NCBI RefSeq assembly: GCF_013030265.1
Contig: NZ_WPZQ01000002.1
Span: forward strand, 186,001 to 250,000
Reading direction: 5' to 3'
DNA: 64,000 bases
Origin: Ruegeria arenilitoris
GTDB lineage: Bacteria; Pseudomonadota; Alphaproteobacteria; Rhodobacterales; Rhodobacteraceae
The notes beneath the pieces are model-generated. The model searched no databases. It was not told the origin of the DNA and worked only from the letters and a program-made list of their open reading frames with translations. Shown one piece after another: positions 20,324-29,977 of this stretch. The stretch's first letter is position 1. Each line of letters opens with the position of its first letter. Made by a program: the position numbers and the translations under genes.

Positions 20324-21184
20324 CTATGTCGACGCGGGGCCATACCAAGCATGCTTTGGTTCGCCAGCGGCAGCGAGTGACCGATTTGCCGCCCAAAGCT
20401 GCGTTCCAAGATCGAAATGCCACCATTCATATGCGTAATTCGTGAATCCGGCACTGCACATCGCCCAGTATAATAGTCGACGATTTTGCAGAGCCTCCTG
20501 ATCGCTGAGCGACAATTGTTCCGGATCGCCATCCACCGAACACAGGATCTCTTCGAAATAGGTGGTGTGCGTAATGTCCGAGGGATCATCGAAAATTCCG
20601 CCGAAGAATAGGTGTTCTTTAGTATCTTTGTTTCGCAACGTCAGATCGATCGCGCCTCCGGTGATGTGCGTTGGCCAAGTGCGTGGGTCATCAGGATCAA
20701 AGCTGCGGGGGTCCGAACAATACCGGCCCGCAAAGGCGATACATTCCTCATCGGTCGGAGTTTTCAATGACCTGCGCGCCCGGGCAACAAAAAAGTCCCA
20801 AAGTTCCTGCTGTACCGAGATCGGGCGAAATCCATTCAGCGCATAAATCTCAATGCCCAGATTGGCGAGCTCTTCATTGATATCCGCAAGCCGTTCAGCC
20901 AGAGCTTTGCGAACTCGCACATGTGGGTCCGAAGTGGCAAAACAACGCCGGTAGGGCGTGTTCAGGCCGTCCCTGCGGGCGTAATAATTGAAACTTGGTA
21001 TCTCGTAGTCAGCCAGATCGACCAGAGGCTCCTGAGCGCGCCGATCACTTTGATCCACAGGGAACTCTCGATAGTCCAAAGCTGTAGGAGGGTTTGTGGT
21101 TACGGGGATCGGACGTTCTCGAAACGTGGAGTATTCCAGCAACAACCTGTCCCTTTTGGCTACGGAGCAACATTCAGAGCGCAT
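20324..21184 (-). CDS. M15 family D-Ala-D-Ala dipeptidase (VanX/DdpX-like)
   Basis: Around 286 aa. Zinc-peptidase motifs: NGFRPISVQQELWDFF (substrate arginine), HITGGAIDLTL (H-x6-D) and EWWHFDLGTQLWA (E-x2-H). Enzymes of this type cleave D-Ala-D-Ala, here most likely for wall turnover rather than vancomycin resistance, since no vanH or vanA partner is near. No signal peptide is evident. The start is uncertain: ATG 21184, ATG 21202, ATG 21250, or a TTG near 21145 with a better AAGGGA upstream. Confidence 0.8.
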   Translation of the reverse strand: MRSECCSVAKRDRLLLEYSTFRERPIPVTTNPPTALDYREFPVDQSDRRAQEPLVDLADYEIPSFNYYARRDGLNTPYRRCFATSDPHVRVRKALAERLADINEELANLGIEIYALNGFRPISVQQELWDFFVARARRSLKTPTDEECIAFAGRYCSDPRSFDPDDPRTWPTHITGGAIDLTLRNKDTKEHLFFGGIFDDPSDITHTTYFEEILCSVDGDPEQLSLSDQEALQNRRLLYWAMCSAGFTNYAYEWWHFDLGTQLWAANRSLAAAGEPKHAWYGPAST

Positions 21185-21287
21185 GCAACGACATTGGATC
21201 ATTGCAAACATTAAACGGGTCGCAGTCAAGAAGGTTGGGAAGGCGGCCATCTGCAGTTATCGTCGCGCAGTTGACCAGAAAGGAAAC

Positions 21288-21311
21288 CGGGCGGCCTCAG
21301 CAGGCCGCCCG
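21288..21311 (-). terminator. Strong hairpin after prs
   Basis: CGGGCGGCC (21288-21296) pairs perfectly with GGCCGCCCG (21303-21311). On the minus strand it lies 8 bp past the prs stop and is followed by GTTTCCTTTC, a weak T-tract. Confidence 0.65.
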
Positions 21312-21318
21312 TTTTGGA

Positions 21319-22338
21319 TTACTTCGCGTGATACAGCGACTCGTAGATCGGTGTCAGCGTCTTGTCTTCGAATAGCGAAGAAACACTTGTGCCGTTCCAG
21401 ATATTCAGGATCGCCTGTGTGAAGATCGGTGCTGTTGGCACGATACGGATATTCGATGCCTTTGCGATTTCAGGCGTCGGTTGGATGGTGTCGGACAGAA
21501 CGAGCGACTTCATGACCGAGTTGGTCACTCGCTCAACAGCAGGGCCGCTCATGACACCGTGCGTGATGTACGAGTGAACTTCCTTGGCACCGTTATCCAT
21601 CAGAACCTGCGCAGCTTTGCAGAGTGTTCCGGCGGTGTCGCAGATGTCGTCGACGATCAGGCAGATCTTGTCTTTCACATCACCGATAACTGTCATCTCA
21701 GCAACTTCACCCGCCTTTTCGCGGCGTTTGTCGACGATGGACAAAGGTGCACCGATCCGCTTGGCCAGCTCACGAGCACGGGCGACGCCACCTACATCCG
21801 GCGAAACCACCATGATTTCATCCATCTGTTCCTTGAACTGGTTTTTCACGTCCAGAGCAAAGATCGGCGAGGCATAGAGGTTGTCCACGGGCATATCGAA
21901 GAAGCCCTGAATTTGGGCGGCGTGCAGGTCCATGGTCAGGATGCGTTCGATCCCCGCGCCGGTCAGCATATTCGCGACCAGCTTGGCGCTGATCGGTGTG
22001 CGGGCCTTGGTGCGGCGGTCCTGACGGGCGTAGCCAAAGTAAGGAATGACTGCGGTGATACGCTGCGCTGATGAGCGGCGCAGTGCGTCGGCGATGATCA
22101 GCAGCTCCATCAGATTGTCGTTGGCCGGGTTCGAGGTCGGCTGGATGATGAACATATCCTCGCCGCGCACGTTTTCGAAGACCTCGACAAAGATCTCGCC
22201 GTCGTTGAAGCGTTCGACACGTGCGTCGACCAGACCCTGGTCAACACCGCGATGCAGGCTCATTCGGCGGGCAATGGTTTCGGCAAGAGGAAGATTGGCG
22301 TTCCCAGCGATTAGCTTGGGTTCGTGAAGTGTCGGCAT
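21319..22338 (-). CDS. prs: Ribose-phosphate pyrophosphokinase
   Basis: 339 aa. PRPP synthase making phosphoribosyl diphosphate from ribose 5-phosphate and ATP for nucleotides, histidine and NAD. Conserved pieces: [21 protein letters not shown], the metal/ATP histidine in [13 protein letters not shown] and the PRPP loop [12 protein letters not shown]. Starts at ATG 22338 ([13 protein letters not shown]). It has the usual class I length plus a short C-terminal extension. Divergent from the isomerase gene. Confidence 0.96.
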   Translation of the reverse strand: MPTLHEPKLIAGNANLPLAETIARRMSLHRGVDQGLVDARVERFNDGEIFVEVFENVRGEDMFIIQPTSNPANDNLMELLIIADALRRSSAQRITAVIPYFGYARQDRRTKARTPISAKLVANMLTGAGIERILTMDLHAAQIQGFFDMPVDNLYASPIFALDVKNQFKEQMDEIMVVSPDVGGVARARELAKRIGAPLSIVDKRREKAGEVAEMTVIGDVKDKICLIVDDICDTAGTLCKAAQVLMDNGAKEVHSYITHGVMSGPAVERVTNSVMKSLVLSDTIQPTPEIAKASNIRIVPTAPIFTQAILNIWNGTSVSSLFEDKTLTPIYESLYHAK

Positions 22339-22446
22339 CGGCTGAAAATCCCCGGGCAGCAATGGCAATGTGACAGATTCGTGATGTTGACACCGCTTAG
22401 CATGGCCTTACCGTCCCGCAAAGATAACGTAGCGGAGAAAGTGCAC

Positions 22447-23049
22447 ATGGCCGACATTGACTACTTTTTTGCGACACTGTCGCCTTATTCCTACCTCGCA
22501 GGCATGCGACTCGAGGAAGTTGCGGCGAAACATGGTGCAACGATCGCCTATAAACCTTTGGACATTATCGCTCTGTTCGGCCGTACCGGGGGAACGCCGC
22601 CCAAAGACAGGCACATTTCCCGTATAGAATACCGGGCGCAGGAACTGCTGCGCCAATCCCGCAATCTGGGAATGGATTTCAATCTGCAGCCCGCGCACTG
22701 GCCAACAAATGCAGCGCCGTCATCATATGCAATCATTGCCGCTATTCAGGACGGTTCAGGCGATGTGGGTAAACTGTGCCACTCGATCCTGCGGGCCTGC
22801 TGGGCCGAGGATAAAGACATCGCGCAGGATGATGTCATCCGGGATTGCCTGACGCAGGCGGGATTTGATCCCAAACTGGCTGACAGCGGCTTGTTGGTGG
22901 GCGCCGAAACCTACGCAGCAAATCTTGAAGAGGCGGTGGATCGCGGCGTGTTTGGTGCACCGTTCTACATCACGCCGGATGGTCAGCGATTCTGGGGGCA
23001 GGATCGGCTGGATGATCTGGACCGGCATCTGGCGGAGACCAAGGGGTGA
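22447..23049 (+). CDS. 2-hydroxychromene-2-carboxylate isomerase-like protein (DsbA/kappa-GST fold)
   Basis: 200 aa. Thioredoxin-like fold with SPYSYLAGMR at the glutathione site, where family members use a serine rather than a CxxC, and GVFGAPFYITPDGQRFWGQDRLDDL at the C-terminus. Family enzymes do glutathione-dependent isomerisation in aromatic degradation, but the homologues spread through marine bacteria are mostly uncharacterised. ATG 22447 follows GCGGAG. Overlaps the hydrolase start (GTGA), so the two are co-translated. Confidence 0.85.
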   Translation: MADIDYFFATLSPYSYLAGMRLEEVAAKHGATIAYKPLDIIALFGRTGGTPPKDRHISRIEYRAQELLRQSRNLGMDFNLQPAHWPTNAAPSSYAIIAAIQDGSGDVGKLCHSILRACWAEDKDIAQDDVIRDCLTQAGFDPKLADSGLLVGAETYAANLEEAVDRGVFGAPFYITPDGQRFWGQDRLDDLDRHLAETKG

Positions 23050-23876
23050 AGGACGAAGCCTCATCGTCGCAAGCGACTTTCGTCCGGCAATTAGGAGAGG
23101 GGGAGCGCAAAGTGCTCGCCCTGCACTGCACCATAGCCCACTCAAGGGCCTGGGCCGGATTGGCCGCCGCGCTGAAGGATGAGGCGACACTGATTGCACC
23201 GGACATGCTGTTTCACGGGCAAAGCCCGGACTGGGATGGTGAGGGCGATGTCTTTGAAGCTGTAACAAGACAGGCTCTGGATCAACTGACCGAGCCAATG
23301 GATGTCATCGGCCATTCGTTCGGCGGGATGATCGCATTGCGGCTTGCTGTCGAATATCCCGAGCTTGTGCGCAGTGCTGTCCTAATCGAACCCGTGTTTT
23401 TCGCCGTCGTGAAACACGATGCGCCACATCTGGTTCAGGATCATGACCGCGAGGCTCAGCCCTATCTGACTGCGCTTGCCGCAAAGGACTACAGGCTCGC
23501 TGCACGGTTGTTCAATCGGATGTGGACTTTGGATGACGGCCCCCGTTGGCCGGATTTACCCGAACGAACACGGGCAGCGATGGAGCGGGGTATCCAACTG
23601 GTCGCCCCGGTTGAGGATGTATTGTTTGATGACCGGCTTGGTTTGTTGAAAGCCGGTCAACCGGATCGCGCGACGATGCCAGTCCTGCTTTTGCGGGGAT
23701 CACGGACTCAGCCCACGATTCAGGTGATCAACACCGGACTTCAGAACCGTCTGCCATCTGCATCGGACCGAGTGATAGATGGGGCAGGGCACATGCTGCC
23801 CATATCCCATCCACACGAAACGGCTGAACAGATGCTCAGGTTCTGGGGTGCAAAAGAGAACACCCGGTCAGAATAG
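23046..23876 (+). CDS. Alpha/beta hydrolase
   Basis: 276 aa. The nucleophile elbow GHSFGG gives the catalytic serine, the oxyanion region is LHCTIAHSRAW (where HG is usual), and the C-terminal histidine is in IDGAGHMLPISHP. GTG start overlapping the upstream stop. Substrate unknown; it probably works with the coupled isomerase-like protein. Convergent with the aldolase gene, 2 bp between stops. Confidence 0.85.
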   Translation: MKDEASSSQATFVRQLGEGERKVLALHCTIAHSRAWAGLAAALKDEATLIAPDMLFHGQSPDWDGEGDVFEAVTRQALDQLTEPMDVIGHSFGGMIALRLAVEYPELVRSAVLIEPVFFAVVKHDAPHLVQDHDREAQPYLTALAAKDYRLAARLFNRMWTLDDGPRWPDLPERTRAAMERGIQLVAPVEDVLFDDRLGLLKAGQPDRATMPVLLLRGSRTQPTIQVINTGLQNRLPSASDRVIDGAGHMLPISHPHETAEQMLRFWGAKENTRSE

Positions 23877-23878
23877 GC

Positions 23879-24913
23879 TCAGAGCAGCGAAATGAATTGG
23901 TCGATCTGATCTTCGCCGATCGACCAGTCACACACCAGTCGGCAGGCCAGCATTTCATCTTCGTCTTCGCCTTCCAGCTCAGCGCCCCACAGATGATAGA
24001 CCGCACCGGCGTCGTGCAAGGCGCGGTGTTTGCTGCGCGGGAAGCTGGCGAAAATCATGTTGGCTTGGGGCTCGTGCAAGAACTCAGCACCTGCTGCACG
24101 CAGGCCATCGGCGAGGCGGGCGCAGTTGCCATTGGCCTGACGCGCTGACCTTAGCCACAGATCATCCTGCAGATAGGCCGCCATTTGCGCCGACAGATAG
24201 CGGTGCTTGGAGAACAGATGCGCCCCGCGTTTGCGGCGCAGCTCGAACTCCCAGGCTTTGCTCTCGTCAAAAAAGACTACCGCTTCGACCCCCATCAGAC
24301 CGTTCTTGGTGCCGCCAAAGCTGACCGCATCTACACCGGATTTCCACGTCATTTCAGCGGGCGAGCAATTCAGCGCGACCATTGCATTGGTGAAACGTGC
24401 ACCATCCAGATGCACAGGCAGCCCATATTCCTTGGCGACGCCGCACAGCGCCTGCAGTTCGCCCAGCGAATAAACCGACCCACGCTCGGTCACCTGCGTG
24501 ATCGAAACCGGACCACGTTGAGGGCCGTGAACGCCACGGGTTTCTTCGGCAAGAATCGACTCGCGCAGGGCTTCGGGCGTCATCTTGTCCTCACCCGGAA
24601 CCAGCGTCAGCTTGGCACCGCTGTAGAATTCCGGCGCGTTGCATTCATCCTCGTGGATATGTGCAACCGGTGAGCAGAATACGGTTTCCCATGGCTTTGT
24701 CAGTGTGGCCAGAGCCAATGAGTTAGCAGCAGTTCCCGTGGCGACAAGATAGACTGCTGCCCCCGGCGCTTCGAAAATACCGCGGATCTGATCGCGCACT
24801 TCGTTCATCAAAGTGTCTGCGCCATAGGCCATCTGATAGCCTTGATTGGCCTCGGTCAGCGCGGCCAGAACTTCCGGATGAACCGGTCCGGAATTGTCAG
24901 AGGCGAAATGCAT
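23879..24913 (-). CDS. ltaE: Low-specificity L-threonine aldolase
   Basis: 344 aa PLP enzyme of the beta-eliminating lyase group. The PLP lysine is in SFGGTKNGLMGVEAVVF; HLDGARFTNA and HIHEDECNAPEF are the family signatures. It splits L-threonine or allo-threonine into glycine and acetaldehyde. The start overlaps the YcgN gene stop by one base (TGATG). Confidence 0.93.
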   Translation of the reverse strand: MHFASDNSGPVHPEVLAALTEANQGYQMAYGADTLMNEVRDQIRGIFEAPGAAVYLVATGTAANSLALATLTKPWETVFCSPVAHIHEDECNAPEFYSGAKLTLVPGEDKMTPEALRESILAEETRGVHGPQRGPVSITQVTERGSVYSLGELQALCGVAKEYGLPVHLDGARFTNAMVALNCSPAEMTWKSGVDAVSFGGTKNGLMGVEAVVFFDESKAWEFELRRKRGAHLFSKHRYLSAQMAAYLQDDLWLRSARQANGNCARLADGLRAAGAEFLHEPQANMIFASFPRSKHRALHDAGAVYHLWGAELEGEDEDEMLACRLVCDWSIGEDQIDQFISLL

Positions 24914-25386
24914 CAGATAGGCTCCTCAATTATGTATTCTTCCCACTCGTCCTCGGGAGTTTCGAACTCCGAGACGGTGCGTCCCTGAACCGATACGCCG
25001 ACCGCATGGACGCTGTTCGGCGTACCAGATAGCAACGGGTGCCAGTCGTAAAGGGGTTTGCCTTCCCAAAGCAGCCGATAGGCGCAGGTTTGGGGCAGCC
25101 AGTAGGCGTGTTCATCAATATTGTCCGGCGTCATTACGATGCATTCCGGAACAAACTGATGCCTGATTTCGTACTGCGTGCAACGGCAGGATTCATCATC
25201 CAGCAAGCGGCAGGCAACGCAGGTCAGGGCAACCTCGCCGCTGTCCTCATCCTCCAACTTGTTCAGGCAACATTTGCCGCAACCGTCGCACAAAGCTTCC
25301 CATTCGCGCTTGTTCAGCTTGCGCATGGGTTTGCGTTCCCAGAAACGCGGCGACAGGCCTGCGCGTTCAATCGGATCCTTGCTCAT
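24913..25386 (-). CDS. YcgN-family cysteine cluster protein
   Basis: 157 aa from ATG 25386. The N-terminal half carries the cysteine cluster CDGCGKCCLNK, CVACRLLDDESCRCTQY, as in the UPF0260/YcgN family thought to bind metal or an Fe-S cluster. The ATG overlaps the ribF stop (ATGA), placing it in a ribF-ycgN-ltaE operon. Function unknown. Confidence 0.85.
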   Translation of the reverse strand: MSKDPIERAGLSPRFWERKPMRKLNKREWEALCDGCGKCCLNKLEDEDSGEVALTCVACRLLDDESCRCTQYEIRHQFVPECIVMTPDNIDEHAYWLPQTCAYRLLWEGKPLYDWHPLLSGTPNSVHAVGVSVQGRTVSEFETPEDEWEEYIIEEPI

Positions 25387-26315
25387 AGTTCGGCCAGAAT
25401 ATCGCGCGCCTGACTGCAATCCGAATCCATCTGGGCAACCAGCCCATCCAGCCCGTCGAACTTCATTTCGGGGCGCAAGTAATCGACGAGACCAACAGAC
25501 AGGGTAGAGCCATAAAGGTCGCCGGAGAAATCGAACAGAAATGTTTCGATATTGGGGATTTCGCCATTGAACATCGGCCGGGTCCCGACCGAGGCCGCGC
25601 CGTGATAGCTGCCCTTATGCGGCCCATCCAGAACGTCGACCAGAACGGCATAGACCCCGAATTTTGGCGGGTGCAGCCCTTCGATCGACATGTTGGCCGT
25701 GGGAAAGCCCAGCTCTCGCCCGCGCTGCTCTCCTCCTATTACTTCGCCTTCGATCCGGTGCCAGTGCCCCAGCATTGCAGCCGCGTCGCGTGGACGACCT
25801 TCGGTCAGTGCTGTGCGAATAGCAGTTGATGACACAATGTTTTCCGATCTTTCCATCAAGGGGGCGATTGTGACATCAAAGCCCATTTCGCGCCCGAACC
25901 GTTCCATATCCTGGGCTGTCCCACTGCGACCCTTGCCGAAACAGAAATCGGCCCCGACCACGACATGTGCCAACCCCAGACCGTCGCAGATTACGTTTCG
26001 GGCAAAGTCCTCGGGCGACAACCCGGCCAGAGCAGCGTTGAACGGCAATTCGTAAAGTTTCTGTACGCCCAGTTTCTCAAGCCGGTGGGCGCGGGCATTG
26101 CCGCGCATCAGGCGAAATGGCGGGGCGTCGGGCGCGAAGTATTCGCGTGGGTGAGGCTCGAATGTGAGCACACCCAACGGCGCATCCGGTGCTTCATTGC
26201 GGGCAAGGTCAATCACCGACTGATGACCGATATGAACGCCATCAAAATTGCCGATCGCAACACTGGCGCCTCGGTCTTCTGGCTCAACAAACTGGAAATC
26301 CCGAATGATCTGCAT
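25383..26315 (-). CDS. ribF: Bifunctional riboflavin kinase / FAD synthetase
   Basis: 310 aa. N-terminal adenylyltransferase domain (GNFDGVHIGHQSVI, the HxGH nucleotide site) and C-terminal kinase domain (GRELGFPTANMSIEG; YHGAASVGTRPMF; ETFLFDFSGDLYG). It converts riboflavin to FMN and FAD. First gene of the ribF-ycgN-ltaE operon. No FMN riboswitch is visible upstream. Confidence 0.95.
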   Translation of the reverse strand: MQIIRDFQFVEPEDRGASVAIGNFDGVHIGHQSVIDLARNEAPDAPLGVLTFEPHPREYFAPDAPPFRLMRGNARAHRLEKLGVQKLYELPFNAALAGLSPEDFARNVICDGLGLAHVVVGADFCFGKGRSGTAQDMERFGREMGFDVTIAPLMERSENIVSSTAIRTALTEGRPRDAAAMLGHWHRIEGEVIGGEQRGRELGFPTANMSIEGLHPPKFGVYAVLVDVLDGPHKGSYHGAASVGTRPMFNGEIPNIETFLFDFSGDLYGSTLSVGLVDYLRPEMKFDGLDGLVAQMDSDCSQARDILAEL

Positions 26316-26363
26316 TCCGTTTGCCTAGCGGGACTGGGGGCCGGGTTCAAGCACCTGATTCAG

Positions 26364-27137
26364 TCAATAACGCGCCCGGGGTACAGCATCTTCTGTCCGA
26401 AACCGCCGGACCCAGTCCTGATTGGTGCTGTCCGCCAGTTTTGCGGTTGGTGTGGCCACTGCATGCGCGACGCTGGGATCAAGATCCATAGCAGTAAGCA
26501 CCCTTGCAAGTTCGCCATTGGGATCTCGGGCAAGCTGATTATAATGAATGGTCACAGGACTAATGCCCTCTTGTGCAAACCAATCCAGCCATCTTGCGTC
26601 TAACACCTCGAACTCGTGCTTACATCGCTCAAGCTCATCCCGGTTGTAGACAGGTTCAGCCGGAGGAGAGAGGCGTTCTAGCTCACTGCCATCCGAGTTT
26701 TTGTGCCACAGCCCGGTCTGTCTTGCCTTCACGAATGAGACCGCCTGTCCAAGCTTGTCGCTGCGGGTCAGGTGAATGAACAGGGGCTTGCCAAACTGGG
26801 CCTGAAACCGCGCCACATCAGTTGATTGATTGGGATGCAACTTCCCGAGCTGTTCCAGAAAGAACTCCAAACTCTTTCCCTGCATTCGCAATCCGAACAC
26901 GTCCGAGCCCGCCAGTCCTTTTGCATGCGCTGCCCGAAAGACAGCAACCCGCGCTGCATCAACATTGGGATAGTCGCCGATCTCAAGCTCATAACTTTCC
27001 AGCCAGTCTTCAAGGCTGGGCGAATGGAAGTAGGATTCAGGTTTCCCGGCGATGCCTGTCGCTTCGAGCAGTTTGCACAGCAAAGTACTGCCGCTGCGCG
27101 GGCTGCTGCAGATCATATAAGAGCGGTAGGCGGCCAT
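26364..27137 (-). CDS. Stf0-type sulfotransferase
   Basis: 257 aa from ATG 27137. The 5'-phosphosulfate loop ICSSPRSGSTLLCKLL opens the protein and LFIHLTRSDKLGQAVSFVKA forms the 3'-phosphate side, together typical of Stf0 (trehalose 2-sulfotransferase-like) enzymes that use PAPS. The acceptor is unknown. PAPS could be made by the Sat-APS kinase fusion at 42.3-44.0 kb, but the genes are not linked. A hairpin terminator separates it from the MaoC gene upstream. Confidence 0.82.
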   Translation of the reverse strand: MAAYRSYMICSSPRSGSTLLCKLLEATGIAGKPESYFHSPSLEDWLESYELEIGDYPNVDAARVAVFRAAHAKGLAGSDVFGLRMQGKSLEFFLEQLGKLHPNQSTDVARFQAQFGKPLFIHLTRSDKLGQAVSFVKARQTGLWHKNSDGSELERLSPPAEPVYNRDELERCKHEFEVLDARWLDWFAQEGISPVTIHYNQLARDPNGELARVLTAMDLDPSVAHAVATPTAKLADSTNQDWVRRFRTEDAVPRARY

Positions 27138-27222
27138 GGCAGATACTGAAATCGTTTCGAATGAAGAATTTTGATGCGCAAGTTCTACGACAATTCGACC
27201 GATTGCAAAGCCCGCCAATTAG

Positions 27223-27244
27223 AAAAGGCGCCGTGATAGGCGCC
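27223..27244 (-). terminator. Intrinsic terminator after the MaoC gene
   Basis: GGCGCC (27227-27232), loop of 6 nt, GGCGCC (27239-27244); on the minus strand it ends in TTTT. It lies 28 bp past the MaoC stop. Confidence 0.7.
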
Positions 27245-27271
27245 CTCTGAACATGGAAGGTAGGCTGAGGT

Positions 27272-27715
27272 TCAGTCGAACTTTCTGGACGGCGCCAGAA
27301 CCATTGCCTCACCAATCAGGACCTTTTTGCCGTCAACCGCGCAGTGACAGTCCAGTTTTACCCGACGCTTGGCAAAGTCGATATCGATCACCTTAACTTC
27401 GGCGTAGACCATATCTCCGGGACGAACGGGTGCCAGAAACTTCAGGGACTGGCCCATATAGACCGTTCCATGACCGGGAAGCTGTTCGCCGATAACTGCC
27501 GAGATCAGACCGGCCGTCAGCATGCCGTGTGCGATACGGCCTTCGAAAATAGTGTCGCGTGCATAGTCATCGTCCAGATGCACAGGATTCCGGTCGGTTG
27601 AAACCTGAGCAAACATCTCAATGTCTTCGTCCGTCACCACTTTGCGCAGGTGCCGGGTCATGCCCATTTCGATGTCTTCGATGCAGATCGTTCCGCGTGG
27701 AAGATTGTCCAACAT
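27272..27715 (-). CDS. MaoC-like (R)-specific enoyl-CoA hydratase family protein
   Basis: 147 aa, hot-dog fold. The hydratase motif DRNPVHLDDDYARDTIFEGRIAHGM contains the catalytic Asp and His. These enzymes hydrate or dehydrate acyl-CoA/hydroxyacyl-CoA esters, so a lipid or PHA precursor role is possible. ATG 27715 follows GAGGG; a TTG at 27730 is an alternative with no good ribosome-binding site. Transcribed downstream of the HAD gene. Confidence 0.87.
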   Translation of the reverse strand: MLDNLPRGTICIEDIEMGMTRHLRKVVTDEDIEMFAQVSTDRNPVHLDDDYARDTIFEGRIAHGMLTAGLISAVIGEQLPGHGTVYMGQSLKFLAPVRPGDMVYAEVKVIDIDFAKRRVKLDCHCAVDGKKVLIGEAMVLAPSRKFD

Positions 27716-27817
27716 GTCGCCCTCACTCAATGATGGCCGGGAAACAAAAAATCACCCATGGCCGCAGGTTGGCAACTTTATTACTTTGCAGGCGCAGAAA
27801 ATCAAGCCCCTTTTTGA

Positions 27818-28693
27818 CTAACGCAAGCGGCCGATCGAGTAGGTTGGGTTGATTTTTTCCTTTATAATATAGTCGTTTAGAGCATCGGGGTCAGGCTGGT
27901 ACGACGTTTTTGTCTCGGATGCAGCCAGACCGCCGGTGATAAACAGGGAATCAATGCCTTCACCCATGCCGCCTGCGATGTCGGTATGAGGGCCATCGCC
28001 AATGGCCAGAATGTCGGAATCTACGACATCCACCCCAAGGGCGTGCAACCGCCGCCGGGCCAGATCGTAGATTGGCGGGTGGGGTTTCCCGAAATACAGA
28101 CTCTCACCGCCCATTTCAGTATAGAGCTTGGCCAGCGCGCCTGCGCACCATTCCCGAATTTCACCGCGATCAACCACAATATCGGGGTTCGCGCAGAGCA
28201 GCTTGAGACCTTTTTGCTTGGCATAAAGAAAATCAGGACGGTTCACTGACGGGTCAGCCATCGGATCGAACGGGCCGCAGCACACAATGCCTTCGGCCTC
28301 ATCCAGTGGCACACGTTCGACGTGCAGCGGGTGATCCAGCAGTTTCAGAGGTTCAAAGAAACCGGCGTCGCGTTCCCATTCCCCCATGAAATAAACCTTC
28401 TCGCCCACTTCACCGCGGAACATCGCAGACCGGGCTGAATCACCACTGGTGGCGATGGTGTCATAGGAATCCGCCGGGACGTTGAAATGCGTCAGCTGTT
28501 CGGCAACGCCCGCCCGCGGTTTGGGAGAGTTGGTAACCAGAACCACTTTGCCACCGCGTTCACGATAGGCTTTCAGCGCTTCGACAGCTTCGGGATAGGC
28601 GGTGATGCCGTTGTGGACGCAGCCCCACAGATCGACGAACAGTGCCTTGTAGCGGTCGGAGATCTCGGCAAGCGAGGTGACGATCTGGGTCAT
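27818..28693 (-). CDS. NagD-like HAD-superfamily hydrolase (TIGR01459 type)
   Basis: 291 aa from ATG 28693. HAD motif I is altered: FVDLWGCVHNG where NagD-like enzymes have DxDG, a known feature of this subgroup (motif DLWGxxHxG). Motif II VLVTNSPKPR and motif III/IV KPHPPIYDL and AIGDGPHTDIAGG are intact. Probably a phosphatase of a sugar phosphate or nucleotide; substrate unknown. Confidence 0.85.
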   Translation of the reverse strand: MTQIVTSLAEISDRYKALFVDLWGCVHNGITAYPEAVEALKAYRERGGKVVLVTNSPKPRAGVAEQLTHFNVPADSYDTIATSGDSARSAMFRGEVGEKVYFMGEWERDAGFFEPLKLLDHPLHVERVPLDEAEGIVCCGPFDPMADPSVNRPDFLYAKQKGLKLLCANPDIVVDRGEIREWCAGALAKLYTEMGGESLYFGKPHPPIYDLARRRLHALGVDVVDSDILAIGDGPHTDIAGGMGEGIDSLFITGGLAASETKTSYQPDPDALNDYIIKEKINPTYSIGRLR

Positions 28694-28780
28694 GAGGGCC
28701 TCTGGGTCAGAAATCGGAGTCGCGACAGCTATGGCAAAGCTTTTGCGCCTTGACCATCCCGCATCGCACATAAGCTGCTG

Positions 28781-29878
28781 CTAGTTGTCTTCAGTGATCT
28801 CTTCGACATCAGGTGCCTGTTGCACGTTCTCAGTGCCCAGAATGATCTGAGCGCCGATGCGTGTCTGATACCGGATGATTGCAAGGTAACCGGGGCCAAG
28901 CTCGGCCTGAAGCACGTCGACCAAGGGGTTTTCACGCAGCTGCTCTGGCAACAAACCGGCGACGGACGAGACTTTGAACTGAGCTTCTGCCGGAAGGTCG
29001 ACGATCAGCCAGACTTCGGCCTGCTTCCGCTTTGCGTTGACGTCTATGCGGATGATTTCGACCGAAACCGGATCGGCCCAATCCCGAATGGCCTGCGCCA
29101 CTTCGGCTTCGGTGCGGGTTTCCAGATAGCGATTGTAGGTCGATTTCCCCAGTTGAATGACCACAACGGCCAGAAAGGCAAGCGTCACGAACACACTTGC
29201 CGTGAAGTTGAGCTTGCGCCTGCCTTTGCCAAACGCGACTGAGCGGGCAGCGTAAACGATGTACACGGCGCAGGCTGACAGGATGATCGCACCTAGGTTC
29301 GTTGCAAACAGCAGACCGGCCTCATAGGCCTCGGCTGGCTCGCCGAAATACAGCAGAATTCCCGATGCCGAAAGCGGCGGAACCAGCGAGACACCGATCG
29401 CCGCGCCGGGCAACAGGCTAAGCTCGGACCGGTTGACCTGAACATAGGCCCCGGCGACACCTGCGGCCAAAGCAACGATCAGGTCCTCGGTTCCCGGGTC
29501 GGTGCGCGCCAGAACCTGATCAGGGATCAGAACGCCCCGCGGAACGTCGGCCGCATACACCATGAACCACGCCATGAGAACGCACAGAACCGCGGCGCAG
29601 CACACGATCAGCGCTAGGGTCAACGCGCGTTTCAGCCAACCCATCACCATCGCAGCCGCAACGCCCAGAATGGGTGTCATCAGGGGTGCAACCAGCATCG
29701 CCGCAATCACCACGGCCCCGGAATTGCGCAGCATACCCATCGTGGCAATCACAACGGACAGCGTCAGAAGCATGGCAAAGCGGCGCCAATAGGCAGCTTT
29801 GTCCTTGCCTTCAAATCGCAGGATATCCCGCGTGGTGCTGAATTTGCGCGAGGTCACGATATTTATCCAATAGGTCAC
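28781..29878 (-). CDS. DUF389 (TIGR00341-like) membrane protein
   Basis: 365 aa, GTG start. Six to seven hydrophobic helices between about residues 35 and 250, with MLVAPLMTPILGVAAAMV and GAAIGVSLVPPLSASGI as the conserved family stretches, then a soluble C-terminal domain. Function is unknown; homologues are found scattered in bacteria. Transcribed towards the HAD gene, 87 bp apart. Confidence 0.8.
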   Translation of the reverse strand: MTYWINIVTSRKFSTTRDILRFEGKDKAAYWRRFAMLLTLSVVIATMGMLRNSGAVVIAAMLVAPLMTPILGVAAAMVMGWLKRALTLALIVCCAAVLCVLMAWFMVYAADVPRGVLIPDQVLARTDPGTEDLIVALAAGVAGAYVQVNRSELSLLPGAAIGVSLVPPLSASGILLYFGEPAEAYEAGLLFATNLGAIILSACAVYIVYAARSVAFGKGRRKLNFTASVFVTLAFLAVVVIQLGKSTYNRYLETRTEAEVAQAIRDWADPVSVEIIRIDVNAKRKQAEVWLIVDLPAEAQFKVSSVAGLLPEQLRENPLVDVLQAELGPGYLAIIRYQTRIGAQIILGTENVQQAPDVEEITEDN

Positions 29879-29933
29879 CGAGTTTAGGGCTCAGGCTAAC
29901 AGCGGATATGCTCATCGCAAAATACTTGTTGGC

Positions 29934-29963
29934 AAAAAAAGGCGCCCGAAACGGACGCCCTTT
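29934..29963 (-). terminator. Intrinsic terminator after the small lipoprotein gene
   Basis: GGCGCCCG-AAA-CGGACGCC stem (29941-29959) with one mismatch; on the minus strand it is followed by seven T. It lies about 19 bp past the stop of the lipoprotein gene. Confidence 0.85.
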
Positions 29964-29977
29964 AAGGCAAAGGTTGT

